Shown: positions 7,906 through 17,299 of the stretch, piece after piece
Layout: each line of letters begins with the position of its first letter
Position numbering within the stretch: position 1 is the first letter of the stretch
DNA from: Anaerolineales bacterium
GTDB lineage: Bacteria > Chloroflexota > Anaerolineae > Anaerolineales > Villigracilaceae
NCBI GenBank assembly: GCA_016934715.1
Contig: JAFGSI010000001.1
Location: 1 to 44,174, forward strand
Reading direction: 5' to 3'
DNA: 44,174 nt
Made by a program: the position numbers and the translations under genes
Notes under the pieces: model-generated
What the model was told of the DNA's origin: nothing
Seen by the model: only the letters and a program-made list of their open reading frames with translations
Database searches by the model: none

Positions 7906-10900
7906 TTGAAGCATATGCAGACTGCCTCGCAGATCATGCCTCCTGGACAGGCCCATCCGGATCCAGACAAACGACTGGAAGAATTGGCGCGTCGGCTGGC
8001 AGAAACACACGCTGCCAGCGCAGTCCCCGCTCCGGCAAAGAGATCCCCTTCAAGGCCCAATCCAGCAGCCTTCCTCCGCCCCCCAAAAACAACCCTGGCG
8101 GAATATCTGCACAGCTGGGAAGCGGCCCTGCGCAATGCCGCGGCCCTGTTCAAGGCCTTGCCTGCCAAGGATCTGCCGGCCTCTCGTGCAGGCGAATGGA
8201 TGCTGGATAATTTTTACGTCATCAAGCAGACCTTCCGCCAGATCGAAGAGGGTCTGCCGGTCAGCTATTTCGACCAGTTGCCCAAACTGGGTGGGACGCC
8301 GCTGAAAGGACATCCACGCATTTTCGCGCTGGCCTGGGAGTGGGTCGGATACAGCCAGGGCCAGCTCGACCTGATGCTGGCAGCCGCTTTTGTGCAGGAG
8401 TATCAGCGCACCACGCCCCTGACGATCGGGGAACTTTGGGCGCTGCCGAACATGCTGCGAATCGGGATCCTGGAGCAGCTCGTCTGCGCCGCCGCGGAAC
8501 TGACCAGGATGCAAGCACCGAAAAAGATCAGCGCGATCCCGAGCCCGTTCGCCTCCCCGTCGCCCACCAATGAGGTCCTGGTGACCAGCTGTTTTCTCAG
8601 CCTGCGTTTGCTTTCCGCCGCAGATTGGAAAACCTTCTTTGAACAGATCAGCCGGGTGGAACAGATCTTGCGCGATGACCCGGCGGGGATCTACGCGGGC
8701 ATGGATTTCGACACCCGCAACAGCTATCGCAGTGTGATCGAGGAACTGGCGCGTCACTCGGATAGCAGCGAGGAGCAGGTCGCGGCGACCGCAATCGCAT
8801 TCGCTCGCCGCGCACGCATCGCCGCGCACAGCGCCGGCGCTGCGGTCACGGCAGGGTCCGATCCCCTGCCACGCCAGGGTGAAGTTCCGCCTCCTGTCCC
8901 GGATGCTCCGACCGGGGAACTTCCCGGCGTGGCCTGGCGCGGCGCGGACAAAAAGGCTCCGGGGCGGAAAGAGCATGTCGGCTTTTATCTACGGGATGCG
9001 GGTCGTGCGGCGCTTGAAAAGGATATCCGCTATCGGCCGGGACTCGGGGTTCGCATGCGGCGTGCCCTGCTCGCTCAGCCCACTGCCACGTACCTGGGGA
9101 GCATCGCCCTCCTCGCCGGGCTGTTTCTGCTGGGGCTGCTCGGCTACGCGAAGATATCGGGTGGATCGCTGGCCGCGCTGATCCTGCTCGGCGTACTTGG
9201 ATCTGGATTGGCCCTGGAGGCTGCCATCACCCTGGTCCACTGGACGGTGACCCACCGCATCCAGCCCCAGAGCCTGCCGCGCATGGATTTTTCGGAGGGC
9301 ATCCCGGCGGGCTACCGTACCATGGTGGTCGTCCCAAGCTTGCTGGAAAGCGTTGGCGAACTCAACCATCTCCTGCAGGAACTGGAGCTTTATCACCTCT
9401 CCAACCCCGACCCGCTCCTGACCTATGCCCTGCTGACCGATTTCGGCGATGCGCCCGCAGAACAGATGCCGGAGGATGAACAGCTGCTGGCACTGGCACG
9501 CGCTGGCGTTGAAGATCTCAATCGAAAGTACCCTGACTCGACGCCCTTCTATTTATTCCACCGCCACCGTCAATGGAATCCGTCCGAAGGAGTCTGGATG
9601 GGCTGGGAGCGCAAACGCGGCAAACTGGCGGATTTTAACCGCCTGCTGCTCAACCAGGGAGGAACGGCCTACACGACCCAGGTTGGGAAGGTGAGCATCC
9701 TGCCAGAGGTCCAGTATGTGATCACCCTGGATGCAGATACCTCCTTGCCGCAGGACAGCGCCAACCGGCTGGTCGCCACCCTGGCGCACCCGCTTAACCA
9801 TGCTGAATTTTCCGCCGACGGGCGCTCGGTTGTCGCCGGGTATACCGTGCTGCAGCCACGCGTGGCCATCAAGCCCACCAGTGCGAACCGTTCTCTTTTT
9901 TCGCAGATCTTTGCCGGGACCGCCGGATTCGACCTGTACTCCTTCGCCGTATCGGACGTGTATCAGGATCTGTTTGGCGAAGGAAGTTACGTGGGCAAAG
10001 GGATCTATGACGTTGCGGCCTTCGAACGCAGCCTGGCAGGCCAGGTAAGGCAGAATACCCTGCTCAGCCACGACCTGTTTGAGGGGATCCACGGACGCGC
10101 CGCGCTGGTCACGGATATCACCCTGTACGAGGAATATCCGTCGCGCTATCTGGCCTACACCCGCCGCCTGCGCCGCTGGATCCGTGGCGATTGGCAGTTG
10201 CTGCCGTGGTTGTTTCCCGTCGTCCACACCCAAAATGGGATGACCCTCAACCGTTTATCGAGCATCGACCTCTGGAAGATCTTCGACAACCTGCGGCGCA
10301 GCCTCCTGCCGCCCACGCTGCTGGCGCTGTTCGCGGCTGGCTGGCTGTTCCTGCCCGGCTCGCCCCCGGTCTGGACCCTGTTGGTGCTGCTGCCCTCCGC
10401 CTTGCCTGTCGCGGCGCAATCGATCCAGCAGGGGAAACACAACCTCGGGCGCTTGCCTTTCAAACAACTTTTCGAGCCGGCCCGGCTCCAGATCACCCGT
10501 TGGGCGCTTGGCGTTCTCTTCCTGCCCCATGAAGCGCTGCTGATCCTGGGCGCGATCGGCACGACATTGACCCGCCTGATCATTGCGCGCAAAAATCTGC
10601 TGGAATGGACAACGGCGGCAAAGGCGGCGCGCTCGGCAAGATCAGGCGCCCCCTCCAGGGCCTGGGCCGAGATGGCGGGCTCCCTGGTTTTGACCGCGCT
10701 GCTGGGGGTCAGCCTGGCGGTTTTCAACCCGAGCGCGCTCTGGGTGGCCTTGCCCCTGCTGGCTGCCTGGCTGGTCGCTCCACAGATCGCCCATGCGATC
10801 AGCCAGCCAGTCACCCACACTCCCCCCCCGCTCACGGAGACGCAGCGCAGGCGGGTTCTCCGCCTGGCGCGACGAACCTGGGCATTTTTCGAGCAGTTCG

Positions 10901-13900
10901 CCGGTCCCAATGATCACTGGCTGCCGCCCGATCATTTTCAAGAGTCGCCCGGCGGCAGGGTGGCCCACTATACCACGCCGACCAACATCGGCCTGTTCCT
11001 GGTGTCCACACTGTCGGCATACGATCTGGGCTACCTGGGTTTGTTCGAACTGGCAGTCCGTCTGCGCTCAACCTTCGAGAGCCTGGACCGGCTGGAACAC
11101 TATCGTGGACACCTGCTGAACTGGTACGACTCGCAGACGCTGGAGGCGCTTCCGCCCCGGTATATCTCCACGGTGGATAGCGGCAACCTGGCGGCATGCC
11201 TGATCACGCTCAAACAGGGCTGCCTTGCCCTGACGGATGCACCGCTTCTGGATGCCAGGCGGTGGCAGGGCCTGCTGGCAATTCTGGATATTCTGGCGGA
11301 AGCGCTGCAGACGCTGGAAAAGAACCACCCGGATGCCGCCACCGACTCTTTCGAGGTCGAATTCACGGATATTTACGCGCGGATCAGTTCCATCCAGGAC
11401 GAGCCGGCGGCCTGGACAAGGACGCTCGCCTGGCTCACGGGCGAAGGCTGGGAAAGGGTCGCCCGCCGTTTGATGGAATGGCTCGCCAGCCAACCCCGGC
11501 TCCATCCAGAATCCCTGACCGAGCTCCAACTCTACCTGGATTTGATGCACCATCACCTGCAGGACCTGCAGCGCTCCCTGGATCTGTTCGCACCCTGGCT
11601 CAGCCGCCTGGAGGCACCGCCTGCGGCGTTGATGGAAGCGCCCGCCTGGCAGGATTTTCACGCCAGCCTGCCGGCCGAACTGCCCACGCTGGGAAAGGCG
11701 GGCACGACATATGACCGCATCAAAACGGCATTGCAGCATTGCAAGGCACAGGTCCAAGAAGGCGCGGCGCGTGAATGGTGTCAGGAACTGGAGGCATCCC
11801 TATCGTCGGCGCGCATGATGGTCACCCCCCTGCTGATCGGTTTTCGAGACCTGGCCGAACAGGCAGACGCCATCCTGACCGGCATGGATTTCCACTTCTT
11901 ATTCGATGAGCGCCGCCAGGTGTTCCACATCGGCTACAACGCCGGCACCGAACAACTCGACCCAAGTTATTACGACCTGCTGGCCTCAGAAGCCCGGATC
12001 GCCAGCCTGATCGCGATTGCCAAAGGCGATGTGCCGCAAAGCCACTGGCAGCATCTGGGGCGGCCCGTGACGAGGGTGAACGGCAAGCAGGTCATGCTCT
12101 CATGGAGCGGCACAATGTTCGAATATCTCATGCCGACCCTGTTCACCAAGAACTATGCCGGGACATTTCTCGCCGATAGCTGCTACGCCGCCCTCGAGGC
12201 GCAGGTGAGTTACGGACAGGAACGGCAGGTGCCCTGGGGGATCTCGGAATCCGGTTACTTTGCCTTTGACAACAACCAGAACTACCAGTACCGGGCTTTT
12301 GGCGTACCCGACCTGGGTTACAAACGCGACCTGCCCGATGATCTGGTCATCGCCCCCTACGCCTCGCTGATCGGGCTCTCGCTGCAACCACAGGCGGTGC
12401 TGAAGAATATGGCGCGCCTGGAGCATCTGAACATGCTCGGGCGGTTTGGCTTTTACGAATCGCTCGACTACACCCAAGCGCGCCTGCAAGCCAGCCAGAC
12501 CCACGCCAGGGTCCAATCCTACATGGCCCACCACCAAGGCATGATCCTCATGGCGGCCAGCAACTACCTGGCGGAGGATGTACAGGTCCGGCGCTTCCAC
12601 GCTGAAGAGCGCATCCAGAGCGTGGAGCTGCTGCTCCAGGAAAAGATCCCGCAGAATCCGCCCATCGAATATCCCCATCCCGATGAACCGGTGGAACCAC
12701 CCCAGGAGATGCGCTCGGTCAGCAGTGCGCCGTGGCGGGTGCCTGTCGATAGCCCCATTCCGCGAACGCAAGTACTTTCTCAAGGTGATACCAGCGTGTT
12801 GATCACCAATGCGGGGGGCGGATACAGCCAGTGGCGCCAGTTCGCGTTGACGCGCTGGCAGGCCGACACCACCCTTGACCAGTGGGGCACATGGATCTAT
12901 GTGCTTGACCGCGAGAGCGGCGCGCTCTGGTCAGCCACCTGTCAGCCCTTTGGCTGTGTGCCCGAGCAGCAGGAGGTGTTGTTTTACCCGCACCAGGTGG
13001 AGTTCCGGCGTTCGGACAATGGCATTTCCCTGCGCACCAGTATCACCGTCAGCACGGATGGCGTCGAAATCCGGCGGGTGAACATCCTGAACGACAGCGA
13101 CCGCCCCCGGCAGCTGAAACTGACCAGCTACGGCGAAGTGGTGCTGGCGGCGCAGTCTGACGACCGGAGGCATCCGGCGTTCAACAAGCTTTTCATCGAG
13201 AGTGAATATCTCCCCAGGGAGAATGCGCTCCTGTTCCGCCGCCGCCCGCGCGCGGCGGACGAAGAACCTGTCGTCTTGATCCATGCAATGATCATCGAAG
13301 CCGGGCGCACAGTGACTGGTGACCACGAGAGCGACCGGGCCCGATTCCTGGGCAGGTATCAGACGAGTCGCACCCCCCGGGCGGCGCGTGCCGACCGGCC
13401 TCTTTCCGGCACTCTCGGGGGGACCCTCGATCCGATCCTGTCGCTGGCGCAGGAAATTGACCTGAAACCGCATGCCAAAACCAGGGTCACCTTCCTGACC
13501 CTGGCAGCCCCCACCCGCGCCGAAGCCCTGGAGAAGTTGTCACGCTGTCAGACCGGGCAGGCCATCCATCGCGCTTTTGTTGAGGCCCGCGCCCACAGCG
13601 AACGCGAGCTGCTTGAACTGGGCCTGAATACAGCCTCCGTCGAGAACATTCAACTCCTTCTCTCTGCCTTGCTCTACCCGACCGGTGAACTGCGCGCCGC
13701 GCCGCATGTCCTGGCGCAGAATGAAAAGGGCCAGTCCGGCCTGTGGGCATTCGGAATCTCGGGAGACGACCCCATTCTGCTGGTGCGCGTTCGGGACGGC
13801 GATTCGCCCCTGCTGCCCGAGGCCCTGCAGGCCTTCGCCTACTGGCGCCGCCGCCAGTTCACGGTCAACCTGGTGATCCTGAACGACCAGGATACGGGCT

Positions 13901-16611
13901 ATGGCCTCGACCTGCACAACACCATTCAGCGCCAGATCAAGCGCATGGGGGTGGATGCCTCGCTGAACCAGCGCGATGGCATTTTCGTGCTGCGCACCGA
14001 CCAGCTGCAACCGGCCGACGAGGTCCTGCTTGAAACGGTAGCGGGTGTCATTTTGGATGAAAAAAACGGGACGCTGGCCGAACACGCTCACCGACTGACC
14101 GTCCGGCCCACCCGCCTGCCGGGATTCACCCCCACACTCTCCCCGGCCAGGGACCCCGAGCCGACTCCGCCGCTCCAGTTCCCGGGCGATCTGATCCTGG
14201 ACAACGGGCTTGGTGGATTCAGCCGCGATGGCAGGGAATACATCATCCACCTTGGGCCGGGTCAGCACACGCCGCACCCATGGGTCAATGTCATCGCCAA
14301 TCCGCAGTTTGGCTTTCTGGTCTCCGAGGCCGGGGCCGGCTGCACCTGGGCGGAGAACAGCGGCGAGAACCGCCTTACCCCCTGGCGCAATGACCCGGTC
14401 ACCGACATGCCAGGCGAAGCGCTCTACCTGCGCGACGAGGAAACCGGGCTGGTCTGGAGCCCCAGCCGGATGCCCGCCGGGGCGGAAACGGCGCATCTGA
14501 TCCGTCACGGGGCAGGCTATTCCATCCTCGAGAGCCAGAGTCACGGCCTGCACCAGACCCTGCGCCTGTTCGCCTCGCCCGACGCGCCGATCAAAATCGT
14601 GCACCTGCGATTGCGCAATGTATGGGAGCGTCCGCGCCGCATGACCGTCACGTACTATGCAGAATGGGTGCTCGGCACGACGCGCGACACACATCAGGCC
14701 CACATCATGCCGGAATTCATTCCCGCCAGGCATGCCCTGCTCGCCACCAACCGCTACAACCGCGAGTTCGGCGAGCGGGTGGCCTTTCTGGCCGCGAACA
14801 AGCAGCCCCATGGCGTGACCACCGACCGGACCGAGTTTTTAGGGCGCCTGGGCAGCCTGCGCGCTCCGGCAGCGCTCGGGCGGATCGGATTGGCGAGCGC
14901 GGTGAATGCCGGGCTGGATCCGTGCGCCGCCATCCAGCTGCATGTCGACCTGGCGCCCGGCGCGGCCGAGGAAGTCTTTTTCTTGATCGGCGAGGGGCAG
15001 AACCGGGATGAAAGCCTGGCCCTGATCGAGCAGGCGCAGGCCGATGGCCAGATCGATGCGATCTGGCAGGCCGTTCAGCAACAGTGGGATGAGATCCTCA
15101 ACGCCGTAAAGGTTGAGACGCCCGACCCCGCTCTGGACCTGATGCTCAACCGCTGGCTGCTGTACCAGACGTTGAGCTGCCGCGTGTGGGGCCGCACCGG
15201 GCTGTACCAATCCAGCGGCGCGTTCGGGTTTCGCGACCAGCTCCAGGATGTGCTGGCGCTGCTGCACACCCGCCCGGACCTTACGCGCGCCCAGATCCTG
15301 GAAGCGGCGCGGCATCAATTCGAGGCCGGCGATGTGATGCACTGGTGGAATCCGCCCTCAGGGCGCGGGGTGCGCACCCGTTTTTCGGACGATCTGCTCT
15401 GGCTGCCGTACGTCACCGCCGAGTATGTTGCCGCCACCGGCGATGCAGCCATCCTGACCGAGACCATCCCGTTCCTGAAAGGCGAAGCGCTCAAGCTCGA
15501 GGAAACCGAGCGCTTCGCCCAGTATGAATCGACGAACGATGTGTTTTCGCTCTATGAACACTGCCGCCGGGCGCTGGCAAAGGGCACCACGACGGGCGCG
15601 CACGGCCTGCCGTTGATGGGCACGGGCGACTGGAATGACGGGATGAACCGGGTGGGTATGGATGGGCGCGGGGAGAGCATCTGGTTGGGCTGGTTCGTGT
15701 CCGCCACGCTCAAGCGTTTTGCGCCGCTGGCCGCCCGGATGCTGGATGACCCCGCGCCGTACCTGCAACAGGCCGAGCAGTACGCTGGCGCGCTTGAGGC
15801 CCATGCCTGGGATGGCGACTGGTATCTGCGCGCCTTCTATGATGACGGCTCGCCCCTCGGGTCGAGCGAGAACGACGAGTGCCGGATCGATTCGATCGCC
15901 CAATCGTGGGCAGTTCTGTCAGGCGCGGCGGACCCGGCGCGGGCAGCCCAGGCGATGGATTCCGTCCACCGGCTGCTCGTGAAGCAGGCAGAGCAGATGA
16001 TCCTGCTGTTTGCCCCACCCTTTGATCAAACAGCCCGCGACCCCGGTTACATCAAAGGCTATTTGCCCGGTGTGCGCGAAAACGGCGGACAGTACACCCA
16101 TGCCGCCATCTGGACCGCCTGGGCCTTTGCCAGGCTTGGACAGGGTGAGCGCGCCGGAGAAATCTTCCGCATGTTGAATCCCATCCATCACGCAGATACC
16201 TCCGAGAAAGCGGGGCGCTACAAAGTAGAGCCCTACGTCATTGCAGCCGATATCTACAGCGGAGCCCCACGTACCGGCCGCGGAGGCTGGACGTGGTATA
16301 CCGGCTCTTCCGGCTGGATGTACCGCCTGGGCCTTGAAGCCATCCTGGGCATCTCCACGGTGGTCCCGGGGGGGACTTCAGGGCACGCCGACCGGGCGCT
16401 CAGCATCAACCCGTGCATTCCCCGGGATTGGCCAGGATTTCACGTGGAGTACCGCCTTGGAACAACCCGTTACAGGATCAGCGTGGAGAACCCGCACAAA
16501 GTCAACCAGGGCGTCCGGCAGGTCCTGCTGGATGGAAATCTGCAGCCCGGCAGCCAGATCCCGCTGGTGGAGGATGGCCAGCAGCACAACGTGCAGGTTG
16601 TGATGGGATGA
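7906..16611 (+). CDS. ndvB: Cyclic beta-1,2-glucan synthase (GT84, cyclisation domain, GH94)
   Basis: A giant 2901-residue membrane enzyme of NdvB type, close to the usual family length. It should polymerise glucose from UDP-glucose into beta-1,2-glucan and close it into rings. Order: N-terminal region; two membrane helices (about 386-445); GT84 glycosyltransferase with Asp609-x-Asp611 (LDADTS) and a RRWIRGDWQ motif (756-764); membrane helices near 798-832, 865-892 and 923-961; glycoamylase-like cyclisation domain (990-1555, family GH189); two beta-sandwich modules; and a C-terminal GH94 phosphorylase-type domain, with GTGDWNDG at 2572-2579 containing its general-acid motif. The frame opens at a TTG (7906); an in-frame ATG at 7915 is an alternative, and neither has a strong ribosome site, consistent with coupling to the upstream gene. 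No NdvA-type exporter is in the window. Confidence 0.92.
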   Translation: MKHMQTASQIMPPGQAHPDPDKRLEELARRLAETHAASAVPAPAKRSPSRPNPAAFLRPPKTTLAEYLHSWEAALRNAAALFKALPAKDLPASRAGEWMLDNFYVIKQTFRQIEEGLPVSYFDQLPKLGGTPLKGHPRIFALAWEWVGYSQGQLDLMLAAAFVQEYQRTTPLTIGELWALPNMLRIGILEQLVCAAAELTRMQAPKKISAIPSPFASPSPTNEVLVTSCFLSLRLLSAADWKTFFEQISRVEQILRDDPAGIYAGMDFDTRNSYRSVIEELARHSDSSEEQVAATAIAFARRARIAAHSAGAAVTAGSDPLPRQGEVPPPVPDAPTGELPGVAWRGADKKAPGRKEHVGFYLRDAGRAALEKDIRYRPGLGVRMRRALLAQPTATYLGSIALLAGLFLLGLLGYAKISGGSLAALILLGVLGSGLALEAAITLVHWTVTHRIQPQSLPRMDFSEGIPAGYRTMVVVPSLLESVGELNHLLQELELYHLSNPDPLLTYALLTDFGDAPAEQMPEDEQLLALARAGVEDLNRKYPDSTPFYLFHRHRQWNPSEGVWMGWERKRGKLADFNRLLLNQGGTAYTTQVGKVSILPEVQYVITLDADTSLPQDSANRLVATLAHPLNHAEFSADGRSVVAGYTVLQPRVAIKPTSANRSLFSQIFAGTAGFDLYSFAVSDVYQDLFGEGSYVGKGIYDVAAFERSLAGQVRQNTLLSHDLFEGIHGRAALVTDITLYEEYPSRYLAYTRRLRRWIRGDWQLLPWLFPVVHTQNGMTLNRLSSIDLWKIFDNLRRSLLPPTLLALFAAGWLFLPGSPPVWTLLVLLPSALPVAAQSIQQGKHNLGRLPFKQLFEPARLQITRWALGVLFLPHEALLILGAIGTTLTRLIIARKNLLEWTTAAKAARSARSGAPSRAWAEMAGSLVLTALLGVSLAVFNPSALWVALPLLAAWLVAPQIAHAISQPVTHTPPPLTETQRRRVLRLARRTWAFFEQFAGPNDHWLPPDHFQESPGGRVAHYTTPTNIGLFLVSTLSAYDLGYLGLFELAVRLRSTFESLDRLEHYRGHLLNWYDSQTLEALPPRYISTVDSGNLAACLITLKQGCLALTDAPLLDARRWQGLLAILDILAEALQTLEKNHPDAATDSFEVEFTDIYARISSIQDEPAAWTRTLAWLTGEGWERVARRLMEWLASQPRLHPESLTELQLYLDLMHHHLQDLQRSLDLFAPWLSRLEAPPAALMEAPAWQDFHASLPAELPTLGKAGTTYDRIKTALQHCKAQVQEGAAREWCQELEASLSSARMMVTPLLIGFRDLAEQADAILTGMDFHFLFDERRQVFHIGYNAGTEQLDPSYYDLLASEARIASLIAIAKGDVPQSHWQHLGRPVTRVNGKQVMLSWSGTMFEYLMPTLFTKNYAGTFLADSCYAALEAQVSYGQERQVPWGISESGYFAFDNNQNYQYRAFGVPDLGYKRDLPDDLVIAPYASLIGLSLQPQAVLKNMARLEHLNMLGRFGFYESLDYTQARLQASQTHARVQSYMAHHQGMILMAASNYLAEDVQVRRFHAEERIQSVELLLQEKIPQNPPIEYPHPDEPVEPPQEMRSVSSAPWRVPVDSPIPRTQVLSQGDTSVLITNAGGGYSQWRQFALTRWQADTTLDQWGTWIYVLDRESGALWSATCQPFGCVPEQQEVLFYPHQVEFRRSDNGISLRTSITVSTDGVEIRRVNILNDSDRPRQLKLTSYGEVVLAAQSDDRRHPAFNKLFIESEYLPRENALLFRRRPRAADEEPVVLIHAMIIEAGRTVTGDHESDRARFLGRYQTSRTPRAARADRPLSGTLGGTLDPILSLAQEIDLKPHAKTRVTFLTLAAPTRAEALEKLSRCQTGQAIHRAFVEARAHSERELLELGLNTASVENIQLLLSALLYPTGELRAAPHVLAQNEKGQSGLWAFGISGDDPILLVRVRDGDSPLLPEALQAFAYWRRRQFTVNLVILNDQDTGYGLDLHNTIQRQIKRMGVDASLNQRDGIFVLRTDQLQPADEVLLETVAGVILDEKNGTLAEHAHRLTVRPTRLPGFTPTLSPARDPEPTPPLQFPGDLILDNGLGGFSRDGREYIIHLGPGQHTPHPWVNVIANPQFGFLVSEAGAGCTWAENSGENRLTPWRNDPVTDMPGEALYLRDEETGLVWSPSRMPAGAETAHLIRHGAGYSILESQSHGLHQTLRLFASPDAPIKIVHLRLRNVWERPRRMTVTYYAEWVLGTTRDTHQAHIMPEFIPARHALLATNRYNREFGERVAFLAANKQPHGVTTDRTEFLGRLGSLRAPAALGRIGLASAVNAGLDPCAAIQLHVDLAPGAAEEVFFLIGEGQNRDESLALIEQAQADGQIDAIWQAVQQQWDEILNAVKVETPDPALDLMLNRWLLYQTLSCRVWGRTGLYQSSGAFGFRDQLQDVLALLHTRPDLTRAQILEAARHQFEAGDVMHWWNPPSGRGVRTRFSDDLLWLPYVTAEYVAATGDAAILTETIPFLKGEALKLEETERFAQYESTNDVFSLYEHCRRALAKGTTTGAHGLPLMGTGDWNDGMNRVGMDGRGESIWLGWFVSATLKRFAPLAARMLDDPAPYLQQAEQYAGALEAHAWDGDWYLRAFYDDGSPLGSSENDECRIDSIAQSWAVLSGAADPARAAQAMDSVHRLLVKQAEQMILLFAPPFDQTARDPGYIKGYLPGVRENGGQYTHAAIWTAWAFARLGQGERAGEIFRMLNPIHHADTSEKAGRYKVEPYVIAADIYSGAPRTGRGGWTWYTGSSGWMYRLGLEAILGISTVVPGGTSGHADRALSINPCIPRDWPGFHVEYRLGTTRYRISVENPHKVNQGVRQVLLDGNLQPGSQIPLVEDGQQHNVQVVMG

Positions 16612-17299
16612 GGGCGTACTCCAGGCTGCGGCTGGCCGGGGAAGGACACTGCGGACGGGGGGAATGCCAGCCCAGCTGTCAGACCAACCGGGACCATTGA
16701 CGGCCAGCGTGGAAGAGGACCGGGCTCCCCCCGGCAGACAAAAGCACCGCTCTCCAGAACCGCTGCGGATCTGGGCAGGACGGGTGACTGTTTGATCCTT
16801 GCTTCCTCGAACGTTGCCTGAAACCAGGTCTTCTGTGCTTCCCACAGGGCCCTTCGTATCGTCTGCCGGACTACACGTAGCTTCTTTTCTGCACATCCCG
16901 CCGATCGGTGCCCGACGATCAGAATTCCCCACTGAGGACAGATCCAAAGCACTGCGAAAATCTCCGAACCGAAAGCCTCGCGACCACCCGGATCGCGGCA
17001 ACTTCCGTTCAGCTCTTTCTGCCAGGAGCAGTAGAAATGCCCGCCATCGAGCGGGCGAAAAGACCATGCCCCTCTTCGGGCAAAGCGGAGCGGGTGTCCT
17101 CCGGAGGGATGCAGGTGTTTCTCAGATCCAGCGACAGGTTCCGGCGAACCACCTGGAGAAAGGCATTCAACACTTGCTCCGATCGAATTGTTCGAGTAAC
17201 ATCGTTGCTGGACCCGGGCATGGTTCCTGGCCTCCCTGGTGGAACCAGGAACCACGACCTTCTCGCGAAGCACTGCGCGCAGTGATCCTCGGAGGCAGC
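16612..17299. other. 688-bp non-coding region
   Basis: A frame continuous with the downstream hydrolase is open from 16799, but its 167 codons look like low-complexity translation of non-coding DNA and lack a ribosome site. No terminator with a U-run is visible after the glucan synthase. The one clear structure is the inverted repeat at 17221-17254. Confidence 0.6.
17221..17254. repeat. 10-bp inverted repeat upstream of the GH38-like gene
   Basis: TGGTTCCTGG (17221-17230) and CCAGGAACCA (17245-17254) are exact reverse complements with a 14-base spacer, ending 45 bases before the start at 17300. It could be an operator or a leader hairpin. No U-run follows. Confidence 0.5.

Noticed and set aside
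16799-17299. N-terminal extension of the GH38-like protein
   Set aside because: The added 167 residues look like translated non-coding DNA, while a GGAGG site precedes the ATG at 17300.
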